This document shows, piece by piece, positions 40,655 through 51,299 of a stretch of DNA of 64,000 nucleotides; positions within the stretch are counted from its first letter, which is position 1, and each line of letters starts with the position of its first letter. This stretch comes from Pegoplata infirma (Eukaryota; Arthropoda; Insecta; Diptera; Anthomyiidae), in NCBI GenBank assembly GCA_963921195.1, contig OY992536.1:620001-684000 (forward strand), written 5' to 3'. Both the position numbers and the translations under genes were made by a program. Below the pieces are notes generated by a model. That model was not told the DNA's origin, searched no databases, and worked only from the letters and a program-made list of their open reading frames with translations.

Positions 40655-41375
40655 AAGTGAGAAAGTTATAGTCGGTCAAGACCGACCATATAATTCCCTA
40701 CACCAGTGTTTTCCGGAAAATGGGTCTCAAGTCCAAACATGGAACCGATTGGATCTATATCTTGTTAGATCTTAAAGTAGTATGAAAACACACACACAAA
40801 CGAAATTTAAGTGAAATAGGCTTCTTTTTGTTGCCGATAGATCGATTTGTCTGAATATCGGACGAAATTTTTATATGGGGACTGAGTCCAGAAATGGTCC
40901 AACTAAAATCAAAATTTATAAGGTTTCCAAATTATATGTTTAACACCTACAAACAAAATTTTACCACTACATTTCCAATTTTCGCGAATTTTGAGAGATT
41001 TATGTAAATATCAGAAAGTTTGTTTGTAGGTGACTACAAGTAGGACTGGTCCGATTAATTTAAAATTTGGAACGATGATTTGTGAATACAAAATACGTTG
41101 ACATTTAATCCAAATTTGGAAGGGACGTTTGTATGGGGGCTAGGTCAAAACATCGACCGTTTTTTTCGAATTTCAATAGGCTTCGTCCTTGAACCAAAAA
41201 AAGCTAAAGTTTCAAATTTCAGCCAAATCGATTTACACCGTTAACATGGACAGACAGACATAGTCGATCGGTATGCTTAAAAGAGGGTCTAGGACCAATA
41301 TTTCGGGTAGTTACAAACATCAGCACAATGTCATTATACCCTGTACCAAAGAGTGGTGTAGGGTATAAATATTCT
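40655..41375. mobile_element. TATAGTCGGTC Helentron-like repeat, fuller copy
   Basis: Begins ACAAGTGAGAAAGTTATAGTCGG, contains the hairpin GGTCAAGACC, a GACAGACAGACATAGTC tract at about 41250 and ends TTATACCCTGTACCAAAGAG then TGGTGTAGGGTATAAA. Start and end style (AAGTGAGA..; GGGTATAA) parallel the mini-me-like elements in inverse orientation. A truncated relative is at 14950. It is non-coding: the frame at 41219-41449 crosses the end. Confidence 0.55.
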
Positions 41376-41657
41376 ATGTATAATTCTATATATACCCTAC
41401 ACCACTCTGTGGTACAGGGCAAAGATGTGAATTTTTCATTACCATCCAAAAAGTTGGATAAAATTATATAAAATTATATATAATTTGATAAAATTATATA
41501 TAATTATATCCAGGATTTGGTGGATAATAATAATTATTATTTTATACAGTATTTTTACATAAAAATACTGTGTAAAATATTAAAATTTTGTGATTTAAAT
41601 TTTGTGTTTTCGGTTTTTAAAATTGGGTGTCTGTTTTTTTTTAATAATTTAACGTTT
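41376..41657. repeat. Fragments: GTAGGGTATA inverted end and AT MITE debris
   Basis: TATACCCTACACCACTCTG at about 41393 is an inverse echo of the end at 41355. Positions 41443-41530 match the small MITE at 15240-15330 (ATATCCAGGATTTGGTGGAT). Confidence 0.5.
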
Positions 41658-42312
41658 CCCAGTGAACAAACACACTCTATTTTGATTTCATAATTTTTAT
41701 ATTACGACTCCAAATATTTAAAGTTTATGTATGGCTTCATCTTAACGAGCTCACTTTTTAGACTCTAAAATAAGTTTAATAGAACCAAAAATAAAGTCTC
41801 CAAAAAAAGTGATTTTTGACAACATTTTTTGCTAATAAAAATATTGTTTCATATTTAAATCATTTTGGACTCTGAAAAAAGTGCACCCAAAAAACAAATT
41901 TTTCTATGAGTTTTAAGGAAGTCTTATTTTGGAAAGCTCTAAAATTTATTTTTTTTTCATGTATCCTACAAACGTTGGAACGCTCCAAAAAAAAGAAAAT
42001 TTGTGTTTTTTGAGGGCACTTTTTCAGAGTATAAAATGATTCAAATATGGAAAAAAAATTTGGTACCAAAAATTGTCAAAAACACATATTTTTTCGGAGC
42101 TAAAAAAGAGCATTCCAAAAACACTCTAAAAAGATGTCAGTATTTTGTTTGAAAATTTGTCGATTGTACTCGAATTTAAGTTTAAAAATAAAAATTTTTG
42201 ACTCTAAAAAGAGGGGCTTTTTGGATGAGCCACATTTATACAAAAATTTAAATATTTGTTACATTTTTGAAGCCTATTTTTGAGTCTAAAGAGAGTGTGT
42301 TTATTTACTGGG
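41658..42312. mobile_element. TIR element (CCCAGTRAAYAAACACACTC)
   Basis: Ends CCCAGTGAACAAACACACTC and GAGTGTGTTTATTTACTGGG are inverse. The interior repeats GACTCTAAAAA/TTTTTAGAGTC and AAAACACATATTTT-like words in both orientations over 655 bp. No target duplication is obvious. Its terminus shares CCCAGT with the right end of the 2528-5439 transposon. Confidence 0.65.
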
Positions 42313-42599
42313 ATATATATTTTACATTTACATTAAAAAATTATACTAAAGGTCAATTGTCGCTGTTAAGGCATAGCGAAAAACATCAATAAAGGGTGGC
42401 GGTCAATCCGAAATTACCTATCCCGTAAAATGCTTAAAAATGTTTATCATATGGTTGTCATAGTTCATACAGTTTTAGAATTTCAAAACTTTAAAATACC
42501 CAACGAAAATTTATTTTTATTTGGAAAAAAAAACTGAAAAATTTTCAGAGATAAAAAAACTAACTGTTGCTACATTACAGCTACTACATTACAGTACAG
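42313..42599. other. Intergenic spacer
   Basis: Nothing recognised apart from a short CTACATTACAG direct repeat at about 42570-42590. Positions 42592-42599 (CAGTACAG) are the left target copy of the next element. Confidence 0.4.
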
Positions 42600-44296
42600 C
42601 AGCAGTAAACAACCTATGGTACGCGTACCACTAGGGGGTATGCGAAAATGTCCGCGGGGGTACGCAAAATCTTAGTCATTTGGACATTCTTTTAAGATTA
42701 ACCTCTCAATGCTGGTTCCGCGTCTGGATTTCAGAGATTTCAATAACGTCAGGATTTCAAAGATTTCCATAACGTCATATTTTTGGATTATATTTTGAGA
42801 TCTGGCCACTTGTTTTCGATTAACCTTTCGATGCTGATTCCGAATATGGGTCCCAAATTTTTCTACGATGTCAGGTTTTTAAGAAAATGTTCTCGTGTTT
42901 TTGGGCATTTTTGAGATGAGTTGTGATAGCGTGGAAATTTTGGTACCATTTTGTTAAGCTCAAAATGCCCTTTCATTGTTTATACAAGGGTGTTTCATTC
43001 ACACCATTTTGTTAAGCTCAAAATGCCCTTTCATTGTTTATACAAGGGTGTTTCATTGATCTGCCCTCGTATTAAAAAAACACATTAAAAAAAATTAAAA
43101 ATATTATATTTCCGCCCCTGTGATGGGTTTTTGGAACTTTTTTTAAGAGTTCAAAAAACGTCCGTTGTTTTATTTTTGGTGTAGAATCGACTGGTGAAAT
43201 CAGATTTGCTGTATTTTCAACCGTTTTTGCTCTGCGGATTTTTTTTTTTTTTAAATACCACCATTGCACTTTGGTTCCAAATGCATTTTTTTTGGCATAA
43301 ATTCAAAAAATGAAGCAAGGTCACTTGGATTAATTCTGGAATGATTTTTATCTCTTAGCGCAATCAAAAATCGATTGTCAAAAAAATTTTTTTTTTTTTG
43401 AAAATTTTTTTTTAAAATTTTTTTTTTTTTTTGAAAAAATTTTTTTTTCTTTGGAATTTTTTTTTTTTTTTTAAATATATTTTTCTTAATTAATTAGCTT
43501 TACGGAAGGCAAAAAAAATATAAAAAAAAAATAATTTGAAACCGTGTCACGCAAAAAACAGCAAATTTGACCGAAATTTGTTCTAAACTAAAATGGAAAT
43601 TGTGGGAGTTTGCCAAAAAATGCTGGCAAGATGTAAATTTTAATATTAAATATACAATATTGAAAACACTTTCACGTTTAAAGACTCATGCAAGTTCGTG
43701 CCCAAACACAACTTTTTGTCCACGAAAGATATAGGCTATTTTGGCTCCAAAATCCTCATAATCAAAACACGCAAGAATAACGCCAAGGATGCATTAACTG
43801 TAAATAGGAATTTTAAACAAGAACTAGTATCCTTAGGTTTCAATTTGTCCCTTTAGCCTCTTTATAATTTTAGTTTTTCCCATTTGCCGTTTGTATAAGT
43901 GTAATATTGATTTCACTCCGGTTTTATTATACGTCTTAAAACTTTCAACTTTGAAAACCTAGCAAACTGAAAGTATTTGCACCAAATTTTTTTCATTATA
44001 ATTTCTTGATAGCTTATAGTGTTGACATTCAGGAAATGTATAAGCTTTTGAAAATTTGTTAAATTTTATTTTTTTAATTTCTGCCAAAAAAAAATTGATT
44101 TGGAACCATAGTGCATTGTTTTGATCTCGCCTAAATCCTTTAAAAAAAGATAATACCCGCAGATTAAAAATTTCAAAATTAACTTTAATATTTACATGTG
44201 AAGTTTTTTAACGAAAACAAAAAACTCGTTAGGGGGTACGCTGCTGATAAAATTTAAAATTAGGGGTACTCGAGACAAAAAGGTTGGTAACCGCTG
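42600..44296. mobile_element. hAT element D (CAGCRGTWAMCAACCT)
   Basis: Ends CAGCAGTAAACAACCT and AGGTTGGTAACCGCTG agree at 13 of 16 positions when inverted. The 8-bp flanks are CAGTACAG and CAGTACAC, one mismatch. GGGGGTAYGC motifs occur near both ends (42630-42665 and 44230-44245). A perfect 58-bp direct repeat around CATTTTGTTAAGCTCAAAAT lies at about 42950-43060. Long homopolymer T/A tracts fill 43380-43480. No transposase frame remains. Confidence 0.8.
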
Positions 44297-45259
44297 CAGT
44301 ACACAGTTACTACCAAAAATTAAAATTTAGATTTTTAAAAATTAAAATGTTTCATTTAATGAACAAAAATATCGCCGCTGTTCCGTCATGATTTGGTATG
44401 TGACATTTTTTTTTTATTGCATAAAATGAAACCTCTATAAGTCATCCGTCAGCCCACTAAACCGTTTAGCGGTATCTTGAATGGTTTAGAAATTTGCAAA
44501 AGTGGTATGTGTAGTTTAAAACCAGTTTTTGTTAAGAAAACTTTTGCAAATATAAACATTTTTGCTTAAAATTTTTCACATAAATGCTTACATACTATAT
44601 TAAAAAATGAAGTATGAGATCACATTTTAAAGGGATGCTGCCATTGTAAAAAAACGATTTTTCTCGATTTCCAAAAAAAGTTATCTAAACACTTTTTTTT
44701 GCTGAAATAATTCACATACATTAGTCTTTTTATACACAGGAAATCAATTCTTAAAACTAAATATGGGGTTGCAAGAAAAACGCAGAATTAATAAAATATG
44801 AAAAAAAAAATAATAATACAGCATTCACACTTGCGACCTTAAACAAGTTGTTCAACAAAACACCAGTAACACAATAAAAACGTTTGCCATACCAAACAAA
44901 TTTACATTTGTAAAAGCAGAATTTTTTTAAATAAAAAAACTGCAACAAAATGTGCAAAACTTTAACGATGATTTGCATGAAAACTGTTCCATTGATTCAA
45001 AAACGGACTTCACCATTTAAATTAGCATGACCCAATTATATAGAAATGATGGTCAGTTCTCATGGCACAATTTTGAGTACCATTTTTTTGAGTAAACTTT
45101 TTTCGCTAAAAAACCAAATTCATTGAAACAACGCAGGACTTGGATGCAGATTTGTACAAAACATGGGTTTAAAAAGTGTAATTACTATCACTTTTTTGCA
45201 CTATTATCAAATTTTATAATTTAAGTTCTTTGAACAAAAACGGTCATGTGTATGAAAAT
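44297..45259. other. Intergenic, one dispersed repeat
   Basis: Positions 44820-44890 (TTCACACTTGCGACCTTAAAC, GTTCAACAAAACACCAGTAA) are an inverse copy of 20340-20412. Otherwise no feature is supported. Confidence 0.4.
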
Positions 45260-45372
45260 CATACTTGGGACCTGGCATTACTTTTGTATGAAAAAACAAT
45301 GCCAATGCCTGCTATTTCATTGGCATTTTACATAGAAAAAACTAATGCCTCAATGCTTAGGTCCCAAGTATG
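45260..45372. mobile_element. 113-bp MITE (CATACTTGGGACC), copy 1
   Basis: Ends CATACTTGGGACCT and AGGTCCCAAGTATG are perfect inverse copies. The 8-bp flanks ATGAAAAT and ATAAAAAT differ at one base. The interior has AATGCCAATG / CATTGGCATT pairs. It is the same length as copy 2 at 46076-46188. Confidence 0.8.
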
Positions 45373-45912
45373 ATAAAAATGTCTAAAAATAAAAAAATTA
45401 ATACCAAAAATGTTCTAAAAAAATGTGTTATGTGTAGTTTTTTATGTAATCCGTTGATATCTTTGTTTTAGCTAAAAAATCTTTCTTTTTTTTTGTGGTA
45501 CACATCTATAAAATATGTTTATGTGTTTAGCTCTTTCCATTTTGTTAAAAATGGTATTCAAAAATAATTATTCAATAAAATGTTGTCCTTAAAGGATTCT
45601 GGGAAAGGATGTGTTATGATAATCATACCATCACTCATAAAAGGTTGGTTTCATTCATAAAATTCAGTGAAACATGATTTATTTTGGTCCTAAAACATAT
45701 TTTGAAATATAATTAATTACAATTTTTTGCAACAAAATATTAATAATAAAGTATCACACAGTTTTGTCGACTACAGTTAATAAATGGTGGGAAACACTTT
45801 TCACACTTCACTGACTCACTTTATTTGCCCATAAAAAAACATCTATTAATATTTCTTTCACTCACTTGATATAATTTTTTTTAAATAATATTAGCTCAAA
45901 ATTACAAATTTA
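45373..45912. other. Intergenic, nothing recognised
   Basis: AT-rich. No frame, RNA gene or terminal repeat is seen. Confidence 0.4.
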
Positions 45913-46039
45913 GGCTGGATTACTCAATGCTCCGTTATAAAATAACTCTCCGTTAAATTTAACTTTTTCATACAAATTGTGACATATGCCTCCGTTAAAT
46001 CGGCAGTTATCAGCTAACTTTTCATTGAGTAATCCGCCC
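45913..46039. mobile_element. 127-bp PIF/Harbinger-like MITE, copy 3
   Basis: Ends GGCTGGATTACTCAATG and CATTGAGTAATCCGCCC, with TTA on both sides (45910-45912 and 46040-46042). Nearly identical to copy 1 at 14195 with a few substitutions, in the same orientation. Confidence 0.88.
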
Positions 46040-46075
46040 TTAATCGATATTTAAATAAAACTAGTGCGTACCAAA

Positions 46076-46188
46076 CATACTTGGGACCAAAGCATTGAGG
46101 CATTAGTTTTTTTCATGTAAAATGCCAATGAAATTGCAGGCATTGGCATTGGTTATTCATACAAAAGTAATGCCAGGTCCCAAGTATG
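46076..46188. mobile_element. 113-bp MITE (CATACTTGGGACC), copy 2
   Basis: Opposite orientation to copy 1. Ends CATACTTGGGACC and GGTCCCAAGTATG; an exact 8-bp duplication GTACCAAA on both sides. It lies about 620 bp beyond the fabp stop codon. The minus-strand frame at 46113-46388 crosses its boundary and is rejected. Confidence 0.88.
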
Positions 46189-46806
46189 GTACCAAATTTA
46201 TAAAAAAATAAAACATATGTAAGTGGTATGGTTTTTATACCACCGCCCCGGAAAGAGTTAAAAGACGCAAAACTTTTATAAAATATGGCAAAATGACTAA
46301 ATAAAACGGTTTTTTTTGCTCTCCTGAAAACTTCATTAAAAACACATACCAAATTTCGACGGAGCAGCGACGATATATGTACATACAAAAAAAAACATGT
46401 TAAAAATATTTTTTTTTTTTTTTAATTTTATTTAATATTCATTTTTCCTTTAAATAAGTAAAACTGTTAATAAATATTTTATTTTAAATGCAATATTTTT
46501 ATAGCTCGAATTTGCGGGTTAGCTAAATAATTTCCATAATAAATACATACAAACATATGTAAGTTTATAAAGAAGTATGGAACATAATAGGATTCTTTTT
46601 TTATTTGCAAATTAGCAAATTCCCTTATTATTATAATTGTTATTTAATAACAATTTCATGTGCAGTAATATAATTTGTTGTAACTTATTTAAAAAAAAAG
46701 AAAAACAAGCATCAGTCATCATTAGGCAATGTAGAGAAATAGTAAATATGTATCTATATCATCAATGAGAAATATTTATATGTTGTACGTAGAATGTTGA
46801 AGTTAT
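46189..46806 (-). other. 3' flank and probable 3' UTR of fabp
   Basis: This is downstream of the fabp stop on the minus strand. Several TTTATT words on the plus strand (AATAAA on the minus) lie at about 46425-46470, so transcription could end there. The exact poly(A) site cannot be chosen. Confidence 0.4.
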
Positions 46807-46857
46807 TTAGATAGCCTTGTAAACACGGACACATTTGATATCGCCGAGGGTTAGTGT
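46807..46857 (-). CDS. fabp: fabp last coding exon
   Basis: The acceptor TCTTTTAG ends at 46858. It encodes TLTLGDIKCVRVYKAI and the stop TAA at 46807-46809. The RVY is the Arg-X-Tyr pair that binds the fatty-acid carboxylate in cytosolic FABPs. The 66-nt intron before it (46858-46923) has GT/AG ends and falls at the conserved last-intron position of the family. This exon is too short to be found by an ORF scan. Confidence 0.92.
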   Translation of the reverse strand, partial: TLTLGDIKCVRVYKAI

Positions 46858-46923
46858 CTAAAAGAGATATAAATTAGTTATTAAGAATGTTTTAAAGTTT
46901 ATGAATTTTTATTTGTATCTTAC

Positions 46924-47195
46924 GGTGGTCATTTCTGAGTCAGTGAATTCACGAACAATTGTAGAGGGCTTATCACCTTTCTGCTCTTGGACTAATTTAT
47001 CGCCATCCAAGGTGCAGACAGACTTAACTTTGCGGCCATCTAAGGTTTCTTCGTCGAATTCTTCACCCAATTTGAAGCTGATGCTGGAAGTCTTGAATGT
47101 TGAAGATGTTGTGAAAGTAAAAACATCGCCTTCCTTCTTCAATTCAACAGTAGGAGTAACAGTGTTGCCCATCTTGCGGAGGACCATGCCAACAC
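46924..47195 (-). CDS. fabp: fabp internal coding exon: fatty-acid-binding protein
   Basis: The acceptor ATTTGAAG ends at 47196 and the donor is ACC|GTAAGATAC at 46923. It encodes 90 codons plus a split Gly: GVGMVLRKMGNTVTPTVEL, FTFTTSSTFKTSSISFKLG, EEFDEETLDGRKVKSV, then EQKGDKPSTIVREFTD. This is the beta-barrel of the cytosolic FABP/lipocalin-like family and is very close to Drosophila Fabp. The protein carries long-chain fatty acids in the cytosol. The two exons here give about 107 of an expected 130 residues. Roughly 23 N-terminal residues, including the first strand and most of the lid helices, are on an exon not found between 47196 and 64000. sea lies downstream on the same strand. Confidence 0.93.
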
Positions 47196-47976
47196 CTTCA
47201 AATAGAAAACAAATACAACAATTTTAAGTATGCGGGCTTACATCAGTGATAGCAAAAGGTTGCAAAATATTAAATGTACTCCGTCCTACGTATGCACTAA
47301 TCGATTAACCGTTAATCAGTTAACCGAATAATTTAGGTCGATTAACTGTTCGAATAATTTAAAATTGCCAATTTCCAATAACAAATAAATCGGATAATTT
47401 GTGTCGATTAACTGAAATTTCTTATTTTTAGTACTTTTACCCAAAGATACGGTACCAACGTTGGTGAATCTTATCCGTTTCTAAGTCTACGACGTCATTT
47501 CGAAGTTGAAATGATAAAAGTGTACAACGATCGCTCGACTTTTGTTTTGACGTTGGATTAACATTGATTTTTAGAAATTTACGATATTGGATTTACCTTT
47601 TGCTTAGAGATGTATTGAAAATCTCGATGTAGTGCTTTTTAGTTACCATTTTGTACAAATTGGTTGAAAAAGCAACTACTTAAGATTAAAATGTTGAGGT
47701 CTTTGTAAATAAAAAACTTTAAAAAAAATTTAAATTTTAAACTTTTAAATTATAATCTATAGTGTAGTGTTTTTTGCAAACACAAAGTTGTGCCAACACA
47801 ATATTTTTTAGTAAAATTTTTTTACATTATACAATGTTGTATTTTTCGTTAGCCCGATATTGTACCAACACAAAATTTTTGGTATGGTTGGCAATTTCTG
47901 ACTGGGTAATAAATAATAAAGCATAGAGTATACATTAGGGTTATAACTTTTTTTTGAACAAAAAAAGTCCATCCCA
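47196..47976. other. Start of fabp intron 1: small repeats
   Basis: Positions 47300-47415 contain alternating TCGATTAACTG / CGAATAATTTA words (ATCGATTAACCGTTAATCAG), a diverged inverted repeat. Positions 47449-47909 may be a degenerate element with ends CCCAAAGATACGG and TTTCTGACTGGG, the latter matching the right end of the 2528-5439 transposon; this is too weak to call. Positions 47935-47976 are the left half of a repeat that resumes at 49282. Confidence 0.45.
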
Positions 47977-48413
47977 CACGCAAAAAAAAAATCTGTGTCA
48001 GATTGAGCAATCCTACTTGGTAAAACTTTTTTCATACCAAAAAAATTTTTTTACCAAATTTTTGCTAAAATTATGCTTGTCGATGTTAAAGTAACATAAT
48101 TAGTTTTTTATGTAAAATAACCAAGTAGCTTACACAATAACGCAAATTGCTTGCACAAAAATTTATCGAAAGAAAACAACAAAAAAAATATACAAATACA
48201 GACCGCCATATTCATTTTGTATTTTTGTGTGCGTGCTTCGTTTATTATTTGTGTTGTAAAAACGTAAAAAGGAAATTGATAAATAAAATTAAAATAAATT
48301 AATAAATAAAAATAAATAATTAGTTTTTTAAAAGATAAATAAATGTAAGATAAAAAAATGCTAAAGTTAATTTTGCTGTCATAACTTAAAACACCATTCA
48401 TTTAGCAAAACCA

Positions 48414-48625
48414 ATGGAGTCCCAGACGGTTGTTTCAATGAATTACAAATGGAATGATAAAGTGAGTATACACCTATTCCGAAGACACCAATAAGGTTTA
48501 ATAGATTTTTAGTTAAAAATTAGTGTTTGGTAATAATTTTCTATTTTTACAGGGTACTGCTAAATAAATTTTTGAAGCTATGGCGAATCCTTCACTACAA
48601 TAAAGAGCGTGGGCATCAGTCCTCC
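48414..48625 (+). pseudogene. Two-exon gene fragment, tandem unit 1
   Basis: ATG at 48414 opens a 16-codon exon (MESQTVVSMNYKWNDK) with a good donor AAA|GTGAGTATA. After a 91-nt intron and the acceptor TTTTTACAG at 48552, a second exon reads GTAK, stop, IFEAMANPSLQ, stop, RAWASV. The stops make it non-functional as read. The protein family was not recognised; the EA-x-A-x-PSLQ-x-x-AWA-x-V wording is helical and DNA-binding-like at best. Splice signals on both sides and shared codons with unit 2 argue that it derives from a real spliced gene. Confidence 0.55.
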
Positions 48626-48674
48626 CTTTTGTTATAAAATTAAAACCTAAAAACTCATTTATATAGCAAAGCCA

Positions 48675-48880
48675 ATGGAGTCCAGACCTGTTTTGATGAG
48701 TTACAAATGGAATCACAAAGTAAGTGTTCCTCCTAAGCAAAAGACCAATGGGATTTACTAGTTTTTTAAATTAAAAATTTATGTTTTGTAATAATTTTCT
48801 ATTTTTACAGGATGCTTTTAAATAAATTCGTGAAGCTATAGCGGATCCTTCACTTCAAGAAAAAGCGTAGGCAGCAGTCA
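48675..48880 (+). pseudogene. Two-exon gene fragment, tandem unit 2
   Basis: ATG at 48675, exactly 261 bp after unit 1. The first exon is MESRPVLMSYKWNHK with donor AAA|GTAAGTGTT. The intron is again 91 nt, with acceptor TTTTTACAG at 48810. The second exon reads DAFK, stop, IREAIADPSLQEKA, stop, AAVTGENFT. The first stop (TAA after K) is shared with unit 1, while the later stops differ (TAG for Trp here, TAA for Glu there). So the shared stop existed before duplication and further decay followed. Confidence 0.55.
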
Positions 48881-49281
48881 CTGGAGAAAATTTTACATAA
48901 AGGGTCAGGTGGTCGGTGGTAAATAAAATCCTACACAACATTTATTATATTAATATGGATTTATTTTGTGAAAATTTTAAATTCAACAAATATACAAATT
49001 TTTACAAAAATTTTATAGAAAATTTATTTTAGCATAAATGTGGTAATTTTTAGCATCATTTTTAGTCACCTTTTCTAATAATTTTGGTATATTTCACCAT
49101 ATTTCTTTTGGTATATTTTACCAAGTTTTTGCTTAAATAGCATTAGCATTTTCTTCAAAATTTTTTACATAAGTGTTTTGGCTAAATTACGAAAACTACT
49201 TCGTCGGTTGTAGTTTTAGCATATTCTTGGTAAAATTATGCCAGATTTTTGCTCACTCCGACACAAGTTTTTTTTTGCGTG

Positions 49282-50164
49282 CACCACGCTATGGGCAATG
49301 TTGTACAGATAACAAAAATCTATTTTGTCGGTCATTTCGGTGGAAAAAGTTCACGCACCGAATGCAATTTCTAAAACTTCCCCAAGAATGAATTTTTTTC
49401 TCCACATTAGGTAAAACTCGACTTTAACAAACAAAAACGTTCTGTGGTTATGCTGAAAATTTTTCTAAATTTTTATTTTAGAAAAATGAATTTAAAATTA
49501 TATTTCCATATAATTGGTTTGTTTTTAAAAGCGAAAATGAATGTTAAATTTCAAATTAAAAAAAAAAAACCTTTGATAAAATTGACTTTTTGTTTTTCTG
49601 TGGTTCGGGGATTTGTTTTTCAAAATTTAATACTGTACCTAAAAAATTATTATTAAAGAAAAAAAAATACAGTTTCTTTGGTGGATTGCTATCCAAAGAA
49701 CTACCATTAATAATAATTGTACATACATACATATGTACTTAAAAATCTGTTTGTTTTCCAAAATAATTGAAACTATTTAAAATAATTTTAATTGGGCTTG
49801 AGTTTATCCCCATATGTATGTGCGTATGTATATTGTAATTCAAGTAGAGATATTATGTTTTGAATGATTGTCATCTATTTATTAAATAAATTAAGCTTGA
49901 TCTTGCCCTCATGCATACAATAGCAATAATAATAATAATAATAAAATATCGCATGATCTTTGTCCAATTATACATACATATATGTATACATATTGTTAAA
50001 AATGACCCCTATAAAGGTGGGAAAATATTTGAGAATTAAAATTGAAACCTAATTTAATTAAGTTTAAAACGAATCTTAATTGACTGTAATTGATTTTCAG
50101 AAATGTATAGGGTGATCCATTTAAACCTTTGTTTTTTAATTTAAAATAAAAGAATTTGATGTCG
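49282..50164. other. Right half of a TTAGGGTTATAAC-type repeat, then AT-rich DNA
   Basis: Positions 49282-49400 (ACCACGCTATGGGCAATGTT, AAAGTTCACGCACCGAATGC, TTTCTAAAACTTCCCC) match 62470-62575. The rest is plain, with an (AAT)n run at about 49921-49944 and scattered TACATACATATGTA words. No gene. Confidence 0.5.
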
Positions 50165-50640
50165 AAACTTTTGTTATGACCAAGGAGAGGTCTTTCATGC
50201 AAATGCATGTTTTTTTCTTGTTAGTCTTAGAGCAGCACAAACCAAATATCTTTGCGAATCAAAGAACTCGCTTTAAAATGACATCGATTCGTTAGTGCAT
50301 ATTTTTTTTTTGCATATTGTGCTGTAAATGCATTTTTTATTTTATACCTTATTTGGTAATCAAAGTTTTGCTGGGATAATTTGCCAGGCGATCAACGAAA
50401 TTCGAAAAAAGTCATTTTTCGTGCCACCCTAATATATGTATATACATTACGGTGGAGCAAATTAGGCTTTTTCGAATTTCGGAAACGGTTGGTTTGAGAA
50501 ACTTGCCTTAAGGGTCGATATAAACACACAAAAATATTGGACCTGTGGACGATGTCTTTAGGTTCCCTTTTTTGACAAAAAAATCGGAAAGTTTCGAACA
50601 AAGTGAAAACTTTTTTTTTCGCTTAAAATATTAGTTAATA
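50165..50640. repeat. Degenerate hAT-B fragment and AGGGTGG/ACGGTGGAGC ends
   Basis: Positions 50180-50330 (TTCATGCAAATGCATG, CCAAATATCTTTGCGAATCA, GTGCATATTTTTTTTTTGCA) match the sub-terminal part of hAT element B (6905-7040). At 50425-50475 two repeat ends face each other, CACCCTAATA and TACGGTGGAGCAAATTAGGC; the second recurs at 52725. Confidence 0.5.
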
Positions 50641-51299
50641 TTTGGACTTTTTATTTTTTTGTTTCTTGTTTTGCAAAAAAAAATATTTTTCATTAGTTTT
50701 TTGCTGAAAATTAGAGTATTCAAAACCGAAACCTAAAACCGGTAGACCGGTTTTTTCACTTTTAAAAACCCGTCCGTTGTTTTTATGTCGGTTTAACCGG
50801 TTTATTTTTTTTTTTTGTAAATAACCAATAACATTGGTTTCTAGAGTCCAACCGAAACCAGTTTTTCAAGGCCGAAGCGAAACCAAACCGAATATTCGGC
50901 CAAAAAGAGAAACTGTAAAAATTACCGCCTGGCATGAATAAAATCAATAAAACAATTTTTTAAAGATAAATATACAGGACTTAATGTTTTAAAACCATTG
51001 GAATTGTTGTATTTATACATAAAAAAATTATTTAAAAAACTTGCATAAAAAAATTGTAAATTTCATATTAGATTGAGAGAAGAAAAGTATTTGAACTGTA
51101 ACAGTATTACATTTATTGGACAACCTTGCTTCTTTTTGTTCAAGTGAACTGAAACAATTAAATTGGAACACGAAATTAAAAAATTTAGCGACTTTTTTAC
51201 ATATTTGTTAAAATACCAAAAAGTTTTGATTTCGGCTAATATTCGGCCAAAATTTTGCCTGGATTCGATCAAATTACTGCCGACATATTGAAAAATTTA
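50641..51299. repeat. ACCGGTTTT-rich block and AT-rich spacer
   Basis: Positions 50720-50905 have AAACCGGTAGACCGGTTTTT, CGGTTTAACCGGTT and CCAACCGAAACC motifs, the style of a hAT sub-terminal region, but no terminus could be found. The remainder is AT-rich with nothing recognised. Confidence 0.4.

Larger units (their letters stand above)
47977..49281. mobile_element. TIR element carrying duplicated gene fragments
   Basis: Ends CACGCAAAAAAAAAATCTGT and its near complement (ACAAGTTTTTTTTTGCGTG) are inverse for about 35 bp, including TGAGCAA. CA flanks both sides. The empty site is readable at 62470-62490, where TCATCCCACCGCGCTATGGG is continuous; here the same repeat is split between TCCATCCCA and CACCACGCTATGGG. 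Inside are TTGGTAAAA motifs near both ends and two tandem 261-bp units, each a two-exon gene fragment (next entries). No transposase is seen. It lies within the presumed fabp first intron. Confidence 0.75.

Noticed and set aside
46901..47227. 108-codon plus-strand frame
   Set aside because: Antisense shadow of the fabp exon; runs through both of its splice sites.
47449..47909. Possible second copy of the CCCA..CAGAAA transposon
   Set aside because: The right end TTTCTGACTGGG is convincing but the left end agrees only at CCCA, and the flanks TTA/TAA are too short to trust.
49921..49944. (AAT)n microsatellite as a functional site
   Set aside because: Short simple repeat, common in AT-rich fly DNA; nothing around it suggests function.
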